A DNA stretch of 64,000 nucleotides, taken from NCBI GenBank assembly GCA_030035585.1, contig CM057464.1, positions 77,112,919-77,176,918 of the forward strand. Direction: 5' to 3'. This DNA is from Dugong dugon (Eukaryota > Chordata > Mammalia > Sirenia > Dugongidae). Under the pieces are notes generated by a model. That model saw only the letters and a program-made list of their open reading frames with translations. It was not told where the DNA came from and did no database searches. Both the position numbers and the translations under genes were made by a program. Shown piece by piece: positions 33,891 to 46,139 of the stretch; position 1 is the first letter of the stretch, and each line of letters opens with the position of its first letter.

Positions 33891-34299
33891 GGTTTATTGT
33901 CATCAAAAATCTTTTAACTAATCTTAATTCCACTATCTTCCAGCTAAAATCATAAAATCATAAAAATTATTAGTTAAGATATTACAAGTTTAGTATACGT
34001 TTTTGAAATCATTAGGCTCTTGATTTTGAGTAATTACATGTATATCTGACACCAATATGCTGTTTTTAAAAGTATTTAATATTATAGTATGCCTTTAGGA
34101 GTCATCTAAATATCAATGATTAAGGTTATGAGTAAGTGTGTGTACACAGGTAAAAATAAATCTCAATACTTTTTATTAATTTTGTGCTTGATTAAAACAA
34201 CGCTTAATAATTACTGTGCATAAACAGTCTCATCTCTCATACAACAGTGATTGGTCTCTCTTCCACCACCAGACACTCTCTATTATTTATGAAAATCAG

Positions 34300-34470
34300 A
34301 AAGGTATCTTCGAGAGGTTATAGTTTCAGCCCAAGTTCCACCGTTTAGAATTCATGTGACCTTGGACAAAAACCTCTTCATCTTCTGAAATTGTTTCCTT
34401 ATCTTTAAAACAAGGGTAAGAAATTTTACCCTGTTTTATTTATAAAGCAGTCATGGTAAGTAAATAAAAT
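34300..34470 (+). mobile_element. MIR SINE
   Basis: GTTTCAGCCCAAGTTCCACC, TTCATGTGACCTTGGACAAA, TTGTTTCCTTATCTTTAAAA and CAAGGGTAAG follow MIR order. Confidence 0.65.
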
Positions 34471-34499
34471 ATTATCTTAAAAATAAAAAAAAAATTATC

Positions 34500-34560
34500 A
34501 AGGTATATATATGTATATATCTATACATGCATATATGTGTATGTATATATATATCATACA
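34500..34560. repeat. Imperfect TA/TG-rich microsatellite
   Basis: Alternating purine-pyrimidine sequence of TATATATG and TATATCTATACATGC type. Confidence 0.9.
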
Positions 34561-34611
34561 TAATATTAGTGTCTTACATATAAATCAATATATTTTACAC
34601 GTATCATAAAT

Positions 34612-34812
34612 GTTGTTGTGTGCTGTCGAGTTGATTCTGACTCCTAGCGACCCCATAGGACAGAGAAGAACCGCCCCATATGGTTTCCTAGGCTGCAGTC
34701 TTTACGAGAGCAAACTACCAGGTCTTTTCTCCTGCGGAGCCACTGGGTGGGTTCGAACCGCTGATCTTTTGTTTAGCAGCCCAACACTTAACCGTTGTGC
34801 CACCAAGGCTCC
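34612..34812 (-). mobile_element. AfroSINE, full-length class, with TSD
   Basis: Reverse-oriented copy with the undeleted middle. GTATCATAAAT to the left and CATATCATAAAT to the right fit a target duplication. The tail begins GTTGTTGTGTGCTGTCGAG, an RTE-like variant. Confidence 0.9.
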
Positions 34813-34859
34813 TTCATATCATAAATAGTATATAAGAAATATTAGAAAACAAGCAAGAA

Positions 34860-35505
34860 GATAGAGGCAAATTGATAATATTTATTCATTTAGTTATTTT
34901 TGAGAAATGCCTCTCATCAATCTGGACCAATATGCTAGTTGAGATACAGTAAGTTAAGCCTTTTCCCAGGAAGGGTCCAATATTTGTTATTAAAAAGGTA
35001 AAGCCTGGTTGCTCTTTCCCAAAAAATTTCTTGGACATCTTTAAACCAGATAATGCGTTTCATGACATTTTTTCTGATGTGACAGCTAACAATGCGTTTA
35101 ACTCAGCACACTGTTTGGGATCCATTAAATATGTTTTAGCGGTAAGTTGTCGTGAGGCCAAACACTTCCTCTATGAACCTGCTTCATTGAGTCACAGGCC
35201 GTCATTTCCAGTCTGATTTGCAGGTTAAAGTTAAGTGTTTCCTTGGGTTTCCAGTACAATGAACTGGTGGAATTAGTGATGGAAAACTATGTGGATTCAG
35301 TAAATCTTTCGGCTATTACTTTATATAAAACACCTAGGACTTACATTCCGAGGGAATTAACAGCCCTCCCTTACATCTGAGAAATCAAATCTATTCATCA
35401 CCACTTTTGTTATTAGTAATTCACCTTTTGTGATATTCAGTGGTATACATGTACGTCATAATCTAAATACAACAAATAAATGCTTATTGGGAACATTTAT
35501 AGAAC
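34860..35505. other. Repeat-free segment, possible regulatory DNA
   Basis: 35020-35300 is unique-looking and more balanced in base composition (AACAATGCGTTTAACTCAGC, CATTGAGTCACAGGCCGTCA). A 61-aa open frame has no recognisable similarity. No splice signals are convincing. Confidence 0.35.
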
Positions 35506-35510
35506 TAATC

Positions 35511-35708
35511 AGGAGCCCTTGTGGCACTGCAGTTAAGCGTTCGGCTGCTAATCGAAAAGGTGGCGGTTTAAACTCACTCAGTGGGAGAAAGATGTGGCAG
35601 TCTGCTTCCGTTGAGATTTACAGCCTTGGAAACCTATGGAGCAGTTCTACTCTGTCCTACGTGGTTGCTATGAATCGGAATGGATTGGATGACAATGAGT
35701 TTTGGTTT
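35511..35708 (+). mobile_element. AfroSINE, full-length class
   Basis: AGGAGCCCTTGTGGCACTGC head, AAAGATGTGGCAGTCTGCTT middle and GCTATGAATCGGAATGGATT tail. ATAGAACTAAT and ACAGAATTAAAT at the edges may be diverged target duplications. Confidence 0.9.
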
Positions 35709-35738
35709 ACAGAATTAAATGCTTCTAACAAGGTCTAT

Positions 35739-35907
35739 GGAAACCCCTGGTGGCATAGTAGTTAAGTGCTATGGCTGCTAACCTAAAGGCTGGCAGTTCA
35801 AACCCACCATGAGGTCCTTGGAAACCTATGGGGCAGTTCTACCCCGTCCTATAGGGCCGCTACAAGTCGGAATTGACTCAACAGCAACAGGTTTGATTTT
35901 TTTTTAA
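35739..35907 (+). mobile_element. AfroSINE, deleted class, with perfect TSD
   Basis: AACAAGGTCTAT occurs exactly at 35727-35738 and 35908-35919. The copy is near consensus for the deleted class, with a T-rich 3' end. Confidence 0.94.
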
Positions 35908-35919
35908 AACAAGGTCTAT

Positions 35920-37269
35920 ATATATATTTTTTTCCGCCACAGCATATAGAATACCAAACTACAAGACTCTTAAAATATAGGTTAAAGGACAGTATCTCTC
36001 AAATATCAATATACTTATAAAGCAGTTTGATAAAATTACTTTGACATACCTTTAGCATTCATAGATTTATTATTCCTAGTTTATACAGTAGCTCTGATCA
36101 ATTCCAAAAGTGCATGATATACAGTAACTTATAATTTTCTAAAAGCACAAATTGAATTAATACAAACTGTGACAGGCTGGTACAAATTTTTGTTCTTTAC
36201 TCAATATTGGGAATGTAGAAATTTTCTGAAGTGATAAAAAAATTAAAAAAAAAAAAAAGATCTGCTGGTGGAAGTGAAGGGGAAGTGCAATGGTCTATGA
36301 AAGTAATTGTTCTGAGTCAGACAATAGAATCTCAGACACATTTCAGTAGTGGAATGTTCTGTATTTGTTGTAAAAGGAATGCATATTTTAAAATTTCTAA
36401 ATTCACTGACTTCTGTGATAAATTACACACAATGGTGATTTTTGATAATTTTTAGAAGATCCTAGGATAATACATTCCTTAAAGAATGTAAGGATGGTCT
36501 AGCTTTTGTTTTTCATATTGCTACCTGTTTAATCCCAGAATTTCTACTGAATCTTTATTAGCCTTCTAGCTACATTCTATTTTCTTTCTACATTTATTAT
36601 TTTCCCTTCTTCTCATGTTTCACTTCATTCTGTTATCCTACTATTAAGTATAAAAATAAATTTCAGCAATGTGCATCCTCTACAAAGAACAAGCTATATA
36701 GTAAGTGGAAAAGCCCATTTTATGTTTTGCCATCACAAAAATTAGTACAAATCAGTACAATAGAGCATGCTAGAAATAAACAAATAAGTAAGCAGACTAT
36801 TTTTCTTGAAACATAATTTTCCAGTTTATTTTTTCTTTGAAGTTTTATGTTATTTTATTATTTAGGATATCTCAGTCAGCCTAAAGGCTAAATTCTATAT
36901 TTAGATACACACAGCCCATTTAATCATTAGTAGGTTTGGAATGGACTTGATAGCAGCTGGTATTGTTGTTGGTATTGGTAAATGGGCAAATAAATATAAG
37001 TAGGCATGATATAAGCAGAGTTAAAGGTCATCGTGTGAGGCTTATTTTCTAAATAACCTGGGGAAGTGAGATATTCTGAATATTTTAGTTTATGCATATA
37101 AAGGTGTTCAGAAATTTATCATCGGATTCTAAAGTTACTACTGACCTTGGCAATATTTGTTTTAAGAAAATTTCTTCTAATTCCTTTTTACTAGGCTTAA
37201 GAATGCATTACGCATCTGAATTTTGGTTTCCTCTCAAATTCAGTTTACTAAAACCTTTTTATCAAAATC
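35920..37269. other. AT-rich intergenic DNA, little recognised
   Basis: A weak SINE-tail scrap (TTTGGAATGGACTTGATAGC) lies at 36937-36985. Otherwise no family or gene was recognised. Confidence 0.4.
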
Positions 37270-37495
37270 ATAAGAGACAGCAGATTGTAGGGGTTAAGAG
37301 TGAGGTTTCAGATCGTGATTGCCTAGCTTAAGAGCCTACTCCTCTGCCCAGCAATGTGACTTGGATCAGTTACTTCTCTCTTGGCTTCAGTTTTCTCGTT
37401 TACAAACTGGGGATACGTTAGAACTTATAGGGTTATTGGGAAAATTAGTAATTCCTAAAAACACTTAATATAGCACTTGATATATTCTGCACTCT
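37270..37495 (+). mobile_element. MIR SINE, near full length
   Basis: ATTGTAGGGGTTAAGAGTGA (tRNA-related head), AATGTGACTTGGATCAGTTA, TTCAGTTTTCTCGTTTACAA and TTATAGGGTTATTGGGAAAA follow the MIR consensus from head to 3' end. Confidence 0.85.
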
Positions 37496-37559
37496 ATAAT
37501 GGCAAAGGCTTCCTCTTTTACATTATTATTATTACTATTATTTTTATTATTGAAACAAT

Positions 37560-37705
37560 TGTATCAAATTATTGTTAGCTTTATTTCCTGTTTTAGCCCT
37601 GATTATTTTAATGCAAACAATATATGTGCACTATTATATATATCCTATAATACCTTGCATATTAATAGACACCCAATAAATGTTTGCTTATGAATATAAT
37701 GATTA
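37560..37705 (+). mobile_element. L2 3' end fragment
   Basis: ATACCTTGCATATTAATAGA, CACCCAATAAATGTTTGCTT and ATGAATATAATGA resemble the L2 terminus (CAATAAATGTTTGTTGAATGA). Confidence 0.5.
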
Positions 37706-37865
37706 ATATTTTATAACTGTGTTCTAAAATCTGTATTAGCTGAACATTCTAGAAAAGCATATTTTTAAAAATTTAAGCTATGAATTGATTTGGATTATAT
37801 GAATATATTCATGGATAAAAATAAAATCAAAAAAATTTTTATCGACATTTGCTACACAACATGAA

Positions 37866-38240
37866 GATGTCTTTTTTTAATTGTGCGTTAGATGGAGGTT
37901 TACAGAACAAATTAGTTTCTCATTAAACAGTTAATATATATATTGTTTTGTGACATTGGTTGCCAACACCATGATATGTCAACACTCTCCCCTTCTGGAC
38001 CTTGAGTTCCTCATTACCAGTTTTCCCATCCCTTTCTGCCTTCTCATCCTTGCCCCTGGGCTGGTGTGTGCATTTAGTCTCATTTTGTTTTATGGGCCTG
38101 TCTAATCTTTGCCTGAAGGCTGAATCTCAGAAGCGACTTCAGTACTGAGTTAAAAGGGTGTCCAGGGGCCTTACTCTCAGGGTTTCTCCAGTCTCTGCCA
38201 GACCAGAAGATGTCCTAAGGTTAAAATTTTTCACCAAGGG
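37866..38240 (-). mobile_element. Afrotherian L1 3' end, reverse orientation
   Basis: A T-run at 37872 (the poly(A) side) is followed by AGATGGAGGTTTACAGAACA, CTCATTAAACAGTTAATATA and CCTGAAGGCTGAATCTCAGA, the reverse complement of the insertion at 5654-6090. Confidence 0.75.
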
Positions 38241-38284
38241 AAGATAACTAATTTGGGGGAGGGTATACACACACTTCTATGATT

Positions 38285-38405
38285 TTACTTTATATATCGC
38301 AAAACTTTATGAGTAGGTGCTATCAGTACCTATAAGAAAACTGAGGCTTGGAAAAGTTAAAGTAACTTTGCTCACATTCTAGAGCACGTACTTTGTATTA
38401 AAGTT
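38285..38405 (-). mobile_element. MIR SINE fragment, reverse orientation
   Basis: GAGTAGGTGCTATCAGTACC, TATAAGAAAACTGAGGCTTG and AAAGTTAAAGTAACTTTGCT fit the reverse MIR core. Confidence 0.6.
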
Positions 38406-38721
38406 TCATAATGGAATAATACAACTTTAATACTCCACACACAATAAATTTGTGGTAATTGATGTCAGCTCCCTTTTTCACAAAGAAACAAAATATAGCT
38501 CACTTATGAAAATTAAAATTGCATATACTTATACATTGGAATCCCATTTCAAATGAATAAATGGGTAACAAACAGCTTAGGAAAGGAAGAAGAAAGAAAA
38601 TAGTAAAGGAATGAAAAAGAAAATCAAAGGAATATAAACTACTCCATTAATAGTTAGCTATCTCTGAGGAGTAGGATTATAGACTTCCAGGTTTTACATT
38701 ATTATATTTACATTACACATT

Positions 38722-39235
38722 TGTCTTAGTTATCTAGTGCTGCTATAACAGAAATGTCACAAGTGGATGGCTTTAACAAACAAAAATTTATATTCTCACA
38801 GTTTGGGAGGCTAGAAGTCCAAATTCAGGGTGCCAGCTCCAGGGGAAGACTTTCTATTTCTCTTGGCTCTGGGGTAAGGTCTTTGTCATCAATCTTCCTC
38901 TGGGTCTAGGAGTTTCTCAGTGCAGGGACCCTGGGTCCAAAGGACGTACTCCACTCCTGGCTCTTTTTTCTTGGTCCCTCTCTCTCTCTGCTCATTTCTC
39001 TCTTTTAAATCTCAAATGAGATTGACTCAAGATACAGTCTAATCCTGTACATTGTGCCCTGCTTCATTAACGTAATTGCCTCTCATCCTGACTCATTAAC
39101 ATCATAGAGGTTAGGATTTACAACACATAGGATAATTACATCAGATCACAAAGTATAGAACAACCACACAATATTGGGAATCATGGTCTAGCCTAGTTGA
39201 CACATATTTTGGGGGACACAATTCAATCCATAACG
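38722..39235 (-). repeat. 3' LTR of the MaLR provirus
   Basis: 514 bp, starting TGTCTTAGTTATCTAGTGCT on the plus strand. The inner end reads CAATCCATAACG, where the partner LTR reads CCACAACA, so its last base is mutated. Visible differences from the partner include small gaps near the CTCTCTCTCTG tract. Confidence 0.88.
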
Positions 39236-40698
39236 TATCTACCTTTTGGCCCTCCAAAATCCATGTCCTTGCCACATGTAAAACAGTCACCCCATCATAT
39301 CATGACAAAAGTCTGAAATCAACTCCAAGTCCAAAATCTCCTGGGGCAAAATTCCTCTTCATCTGTGAAAACCAGAATACAAGTTATCTGTTTCCAAAGT
39401 ACAAGGGTGGAACAGGTACAAGGTAGACATTTCCATTACAAATGGGAGAAATTGGAGGGAAAGAAGGGATGATGGGCACTAAGCAAGTCAGAAAACCCAG
39501 CAGAACAATTTACATTAGCTCTCAAGGCTTGAAAATAATCCTCTGTTCTCTGAGACTATCTAGGCAGTGGCCCTGCCCTCCAGACTCTGGATGTTGGCCA
39601 TGCTGTCTGGATTCTGAATGGAGGTCCCTTATCCCTGATCCTCAGCTCTGCCTTTCCAGGCCACTGGCATGGCAACTCTGCTCCCTCACCTTTGGGTGGA
39701 CCCATTCTCCCAGTTCATCTGAGTGGTGACATCCCCTACCCCCTCAGCCCTGGTAGGTCCTATTCTTCTGCCCCTTGGGCATGGCAGCCCCAATCCCTCA
39801 GCTTTGGGCAGCGGATCCAGCCCCATTCCCCTGGCACTCATGAACGTACGCCTACGCTCCAGAACCGAGTTCTGAATTGGTGAAGATCTGTCTCTTCGAA
39901 ACCTAGGAGATCGTGGCCCTACTCTTTGAGACCAAGGCAGCTTTGCTTCCTGTGCTCCTTGTCTCTTCAGTTTCTGCTTCCTGGTTGCTTGGCCTCTAAG
40001 CCCCTCAGAGTTCTTGGGCTGTCCTGGCCTCTGCCCTGCTGGGGCAAGCATTACAAAGCTTTTTAGCTGCACCAATAGGTGCCCAGAGGCACCCCACTCT
40101 GCCAGTAAGCCTTGATCTGATGGTGCTCATCTCTCTTGCTCTGTGGGTGGCAAGCCTAGCTCTGTTGATAAGTGCCTGGAAGCACCCTACTCCACCAGGA
40201 AGCCTCTGGCCTGAAGGCACTCAGCCCTCTCGTTCCTTGGGTTGGCTCCTGCACTGTCTCACACCAGTCTCCTAGTTCTGCTGCTGCCATTTTCTGCCAC
40301 TGCTTCTTGCCATCTGTGCTGTCTCTGGGGTTACAGCTCTCTGCAATTCCTTCTGAGAACCTCACCAGAATTGTCTTTGATGTCTATAATTCCACCAACA
40401 GTCTGTTTAAGGAAATCTAGGCTTTTACTATTAAAACCCCATAACCCATTGCCATGGAGTCGATTCTGACTCACATCAACTCTATAGGACAGAGTAGAGC
40501 TGCCCCACAGGGTTTCCAAGGAGCAGTTGGTGGATTCTAACTGCCAACATTTTGGTTAGCAACTTAAGCTCTTAACTATTGTGCCACCAGGGCTCCACTT
40601 TAAAACTCTTCCAGCATCTACCCAGTATCCAATTCCAAAACTGCTTCCACATTGTTAGTATCTGTTAGAGCAGCACCCCACTCTCGCTACCAGATTTC
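39236..40698 (-). mobile_element. MaLR internal region with tRNA-Leu primer site
   Basis: Next to the 5' LTR, at about 40676-40693 on the minus strand, TGGTAGCGAGAGTGGGG matches the primer-binding site complementary to the 3' end of tRNA-Leu(UAA) at 14 of 17 positions. Leucine priming is what the L in ERVL denotes. The following GGTGCTGCTCTAACAGATAC and GGAAGCAGTTTTGGAATTGG match the start of MaLR internal sequences. The remainder is GC-richer than its surroundings and non-coding. Confidence 0.85.
40438..40596 (-). mobile_element. AfroSINE, deleted class, nested in the MaLR provirus
   Basis: Reverse-oriented copy flanked by ACTATTAAAAC and ACTTTAAAAC. It inserted after the provirus and so gives a relative age. 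Confidence 0.92.
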
Positions 40699-41218
40699 TG
40701 TCTTAGTTGTCTAGCACTGCTGTAAGAGAAATACCACAAGTGGATGGCTTTAACAAACAGAAATTCTCTCACATTAGGAAGCTAGAAGTCCAAATTCAGG
40801 GTGCCAGCTCTAGGGGAAAGCTTTTTCTCTTTGTCAGCTCTGGGGGAAGCTCCTTGTCATCCATCTTTCACTGGGTCTAAGAGTTTCTCAGTGCAGGGAC
40901 CCCAGATCCAAAGAACATGCTCCACTCCCAGCTCTTCTTTCTTAGTGGTAAGAGGTCCCCCCCCTCTCTCTGCTCACTTCTCTCTTTCATATCTCAAAAG
41001 AGATTGATTTAAGCTACAACCTAATCCTGTAGATTGTATCCTGTCTCATTAACATAACTGCCTCTAATCTTGCCTCATTAACATCATAGAGGTTAGGATT
41101 TACAACACATAGGATAATTACATCAGTTCACAAAATGGAGGACAACCACACAACGCTGGGAATCATGGCCTAGCCTAGTTGACACATATTTTGGGGCGAT
41201 ACAATTCAATCCACAACA
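40699..41218 (-). repeat. 5' LTR of the MaLR provirus
   Basis: 520 bp, plus-strand start TGTCTTAGTTGTCTAGCACT and end CAATCCACAACA. It is followed directly by the ACATT target duplication. Confidence 0.88.
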
Positions 41219-41296
41219 ACATTCTAATTTTTTTTTACCTTGAGTAGGAATTACTTTGTAATCATGAAAAAAGATACAGTGTAAAATTATAGAAGC

Positions 41297-41298
41297 TC

Positions 41299-41351
<53 letters not shown>
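41297..41351. repeat. (TA)n/(GA)n microsatellite
   Basis: A run of TATATA with one interruption passes into about ten GA units. Confidence 0.95.
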
Positions 41352-43390
41352 AATTTGCTGGAAATTATGCCTGTTCTAATACAACTATTCATGTACCTGA
41401 ATGATTTATACACTTGAAATGGAAGAGGTCTTTAAAAAGTTAAATCAATTAGTATTTTGCTTGAGTTTATCAATGATCAAACAGTTCCAGAGAAGTCTCT
41501 CTGATTGAATGTGGCATTACTTATTTTTAAAATTTCTTCTTCATAAAAAAGCATAAAGAAACATATCTAATATTATTTATATTCTTAAACCCCAAATAGT
41601 TAATATAGTTTAAAAATTCAACAGTAACTCCATTATATTTAGGCAACATATGAGTATAACCTTCCCTGTTTAAAGGCATTTAAAACTGGCTTCATTCTAG
41701 CCATAAATTTTATGCACTCATCTTAGTAAAATCCATAAATAAGTTTATTTCTAATATTTAAGATTTATGTTTTGAAATATTTAGGGAAATTAGACTAACT
41801 GGAGACATTTTCTCACCTATTACATCCCCTTACACTTTATAGCTAAAAGAAATTCCCATCATGTGACCAGTTGTATACAAAAGCTAATAGCTGTTATATC
41901 TCGATTTTAACTAAATGTGACTTCTTTCTTCTTTAAACTTTTTTTTTTATTTACAATGGACATGTATTGTTTTCATAATTAGCAAAAATAAAGGTTTCTT
42001 GATGTTTCATAGCTTGGACCATGCTCCTTCCCACACAGTCATCAATCACCCTTCTTCTTTGTCTTCTTACCTTCCCATGCACACTTGGGACAAAGAAGGC
42101 CCTGCAAAGGGAGGGGCAAGATGGTATCAGAGAAGTTGAAAATGTTCCTGATGCCAGAAAAGGTAGGCTAAGTGGTTAGAAGATAAGAAATATGTGTAAG
42201 GGCAGACAGAGAATGAGACAGAGGAGAGGGAATATTTTCATACTGATAGAAGTCATCTTGAGAGGCACCAGAGAGACGGAAACCTTCGTTAAGTGCTGAA
42301 ATTTGCTTCCGGAGAGGTCCTAAAATGAGAATCCAATAGTCTCCAAATTTCTTGTGGAAAAAGATCATTCACTGTATCCCACTGTGAATTATGAAATACA
42401 GTGGAACAGAAACTTGAACAAAATTAGTAACTAATTTTTAAGATAGTCCAATATACTGTATATATATACCTGAAAGGAGGGGGTTAAAAAAAAAAAACAA
42501 CATAAGTTGCTGTTAAGGCAACTAGTGGTGTATGAGTCAGACAACTTCCTCTCCTGTTCTCTCAATTCCTCTCACAATAAAGTGTGTAAGAGGCTGAGAT
42601 GTAAAATAGCATATCAAGTAGAATGACCTTTTCTCCCCCACTGTAAATAATCTTTTGGGTACCAATTAACATGTTCTATGTAATGAGACTAGGAAATTAA
42701 TCTTCATGATGGACATGAAAGATTGGTACCTGTCAGTCAACAAGAACAGCCATCTTACTGTTAAGTAAGATATTTTAATAGGAAACTAGAATGTTCAGAC
42801 AAACGTTATACACTATACTGGCAACCAGAAACGTTTTGCTTTTAAATATCTAACACTGAATGGTACCCTTTACTTTCTGTGCTAAACACATGACTGCCTG
42901 GTTTATACAAAGATACTTCTGTTTTGAAATTGACCCTTATTCTTTAAAGCAGAGTTCTGATTTATAGATTGAAGAATAAAAGCCTGAAATTGCTTTCATG
43001 CTTATTTAATCATGTGAATGTTGTTTTTTTTCTTAATGTCAAAATGGAATTTAGATTATAAATGGACTCATTTGTTCTACAAAAGACTGTAGTCATGCTT
43101 TGTGACAAATGTCGATGCTTTCATCTACATTTTTCTCTGATGGAATCAGAACTTTGAAAGAATGATTTGGGAAAAGATCAAAGTAAAGCTGCACTTCTAG
43201 TTAAAATACTTTATTGTAATTTTTTTCAGTCAATATTTCTCATTTTGCTACAGAATAGAAACTATGTTAGGGCTCTCTGGATTTCTAGATTCTCTTTTCA
43301 ATCAAATGTCTTCAAAGTTCAGCATTAACTTTGGAAAATGTGTGGGTTATCAAATTTTGTTTTAAATATCATCTTTGCTACATAGTATCA
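41352..43390. other. Intergenic DNA, nothing recognised
   Basis: No repeat family was recognised. 42000-42370 is slightly GC-richer with a 66-aa minus frame of no known similarity. Short A-runs lie at 42487-42500. Confidence 0.4.
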
Positions 43391-43394
43391 GGGT

Positions 43395-43565
43395 ACTATT
43401 AATTAAATCACTGAACTTCAACTTCCTTGTCTGTAAAATAGGATTAATTATACTTTCTTTGAACAGCTGCTGTAGAATTGCAGATATTTTATGTAAATTT
43501 TTATGTAAACATTTTATTTAGTACCTTGCCTGGCATGTAGTCTCAAAAAACAGTAGGCCACGTTA
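43395..43565 (+). mobile_element. MIR SINE
   Basis: CTTCAACTTCCTTGTCTGTA, AAATAGGATTAATTATACTT and GTACCTTGCCTGGCATGTAG follow MIR order. Confidence 0.7.
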
Positions 43566-43839
43566 TAATAATAATTATCATCAATACTATAGCTTCATAC
43601 CAAAAAATAGATTCTCTGACCAATTTAGTGGACTACCATAAGATTGAATATTTTCAATAATTCACTACATAATTTTTTGTCATGAAAATTGAACCTTGCC
43701 AGAGTGGCAAGTGGGCTGACTTTTCAGTAACAGACTCCTGGATACTGAAATTATCTCAGCCAACTCAGATTATTGATTATTATTTTCTGGTCCTTTTTTT
43801 CCCAAACACCCTACAAACTTCTGTATTACTTAACAAAGA

Positions 43840-43895
43840 GAGAATGAGACAGACAGAGACGAGAGGGAGAGAGAGTGAGAGAGACAGACAAAGAC
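43840..43895. repeat. GA-rich low-complexity tract
   Basis: GAGA/GACA-rich purine tract on the plus strand, imperfect. Confidence 0.85.
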
Positions 43896-44304
43896 AGTGC
43901 CGTAGTTAAAAGGTTACCTTTTTAAAGGACATTTGCGGTTTTCAAAATACAAGTCTATTCTTTTTAAGTGAAGAACTAAAGGACCAAAAGGAATATTTTA
44001 ATAGTATAGTTTAAAAGATAATTTCTTTTAAAAAATTCCTGCAGACCCTTAATATGTCATTCTCTGTCAAGTTTATTCAAAACCTTTTAGTGTTTCGATG
44101 GTTATTAAGCTAAACGGTCTTAGTTCCATTAATATACTGAAAGTGAAAATTATCTAAATATTACAAATATGAGCAAAAAGCACTATGTAGTGCTTAAATG
44201 ACATCAAATCAATTCTGATTTAACCATACTTGAGTGTACTAAAATTTTTTGTGGGACAAATATTAGTACAAAACCATTCTTATTTATTACTGTTACTATC
44301 TTTT

Positions 44305-45475
44305 AAGTTCCTTTTAAAAAAATTTTATTGTGGTTTTGGTGAAAATTCACATAGCAAATTAAGTTCTCATCTAACAATTTTTATATGTATTGTTCAGTGA
44401 CATCGGTTACATTTTTCAGAATGTGTCAGCATTCTCATTATTTCCATTCTGGTTGTTGTGTTTCCATTAATCTAGCTCCTGCGTCCGCCTCTTAACCTTC
44501 CCATCTTTGGTCTAGTGTAAATGTTTAACATTTGGTTTCATTTAGATGATTATTTAGAGAAGCACAGTACTCATGAGTGATATTATTTATTTAATGAGCC
44601 AATCTGTCACTTGGCTGAAAGGTGACTCCAGGAATAGTTTGAGTTCCAAGTATAAAGAGTATCCCAGGGCAATAGTTTAGGGAATTCCTCTAGTCTTTAC
44701 CAGTCCAAAAAGTCTGGTATTTTTTTTCAGGAAATTGGGTTTTGTTCTACATTTTTCTCCCATTCTATCTGGGACCATCTATTGTGTCCCTGGTTGGAAT
44801 GGTTGGTGGTGGTAGCCAGCACGATCTAGTCCTTCTGATCTCAGGGTAGGTGAGGCCCTGGTTCGTGTAGACTATTAGTCCTACAGACTAATTTCTTCTC
44901 TGAGTCTTTGGTGTCTTTCTTTCTCTTTTGCTCCAGAGAATAAAAGACCAATAGTTGTATTTTAAATGGCCACTCGCAAGACCTCAGATGCTACTCACCA
45001 AATTAGGATGTAGAACATTGTCTTTATGAACCATATTGTGCCAGTTGACTGAGCTGTCCCATGAGACTATGATCCTAATCTCCCAAACCCAGTAAACCAA
45101 TCTCACAAGGTGTTTGATTATGTCTAGAAGTATCCATAACTATGCCCCCATGTGCTTTATTTTATATATGAATATATATACAGCACACATAACCACATAT
45201 ATATACATATGCCTAGATATACCTATACATGAACATCTATATATTCATATGTGCCTTCCTATACACATATATGCATATATATCTATCTATGTAACTACAC
45301 ATTTTTTAGTTGTTATTATTGTTGTTGCAAAATTATATATATGATAGCATTTATAAAATCGTCCCTTATTCTTGTGTACTTCTTTGTGTCAGCATTTACC
45401 TTTGTCAAGTTGTGCTGACTTCACCTTATTTGGTATTGCCTTTTGTCACTAACGCTATTTGAAAAAAATTTAATG
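44305..45475 (-). mobile_element. Afrotherian L1 3' UTR, long reverse-oriented fragment
   Basis: The segment opens with AAAATTTTATTGTGGTTTTG and GTGAAAATTCACATAGCAAA, then shows CACTTGGCTGAAAGGTGACT, GGTAGCCAGCACGATCTAGT, TGAGTCTTTGGTGTCTTTCT and TTAAATGGCCACTCGCAAGA. This is the order I recall for reverse-oriented elephant L1 3' UTRs. A TA-rich expansion has grown inside it at about 45165-45350. No intact ORF2 is present. Confidence 0.75.
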
Positions 45476-46135
45476 CTCAAGCTTGGTTCTTCCGGTGTTT
45501 TAGTGAGTTTCCAGTTGTTACAGGATCATCTACATATGTGAATTAATATAAGGAGCATTCATACAGGTAACTTCAAAATACACCTAAAAATTTGAACTTT
45601 AATCAGAAATTGTTTTAGTTGTTAAAGAAAATAGAATGCATTTTAATTTAAAAATCTTAATTTGTCATTCAAGTTTGTATCATTTGTACAAGGTGAACGT
45701 CAGACATGAGAACTTGTTCCGCTATCCCTGGGAGCTATCAGTTCAAAATTAGGGAAAGCAGACACGATGTCATGAAAAAATACAAGCGGGACCCAGCATC
45801 ATTTATGATGCTCAGAAGAGAACTGGGCTTCTTCTGACTGCTCATGCTTACAAATTAGGGCCACTTGCTGAAAGATTTTCATTCTAACAAAGGTTTCCAC
45901 TGAGAGGCCACTAACAGGGAAATTCTCATTCCTTGTTGATGGAAAAACCTACTGTATTCCTTTCTGATTATTTTAACAGTCAGGCAAGGTATAATAAATG
46001 ACTCTCCAGTATATTATATTTATAATTATGTAATTATAAAATATATAATTATATTTTTCTATACCTCAACTTGATTTCAATTTCAAGTCCCCATTCTGTC
46101 AAGTAGGGAAAAATAATTCCAGTCAGTTCAGATTA
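45476..46135. other. Intergenic DNA, nothing recognised
   Basis: 45690-45960 has balanced composition and no recognised repeat (GCTATCCCTGGGAGCTATCA, ATTTATGATGCTCAGAAGAG); 46015-46060 is a TA-rich tract. No exon could be supported. Confidence 0.35.
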
Positions 46136-46139
46136 ATTT

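Larger units (their letters stand above)
38722..41218 (-). mobile_element. Complete ERVL-MaLR provirus with 5-bp TSD
   Basis: Two LTRs in the same orientation flank an internal region, and the whole is bordered by an exact 5-bp duplication, ACATT, at 38717-38721 and 41219-41223. On the minus strand the order is 5' LTR (40699-41218), internal region (39236-40698), 3' LTR (38722-39235). An AfroSINE (40438-40596) lies inside and accounts for about 160 bp. MaLR elements are non-autonomous relatives of ERVL that lack the usual viral genes. Here the internal region has only short, shifting frames and no recognisable gag, pol or env. Comparing the two LTRs would date the insertion. Confidence 0.9.

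Noticed and set aside
36937..36985. Another AfroSINE copy
   Set aside because: Only TGGAATGGACTTGATAGC-like text remains; too short to count separately.
39442..40469. Several 60-130 codon frames on both strands as genes
   Set aside because: All fall in the GC-richer internal region of the MaLR provirus, which carries no recognised gene.
45114..45344. 76-codon frame as a gene
   Set aside because: It is a translation of TATA/CATA low-complexity DNA inside an L1 tail.
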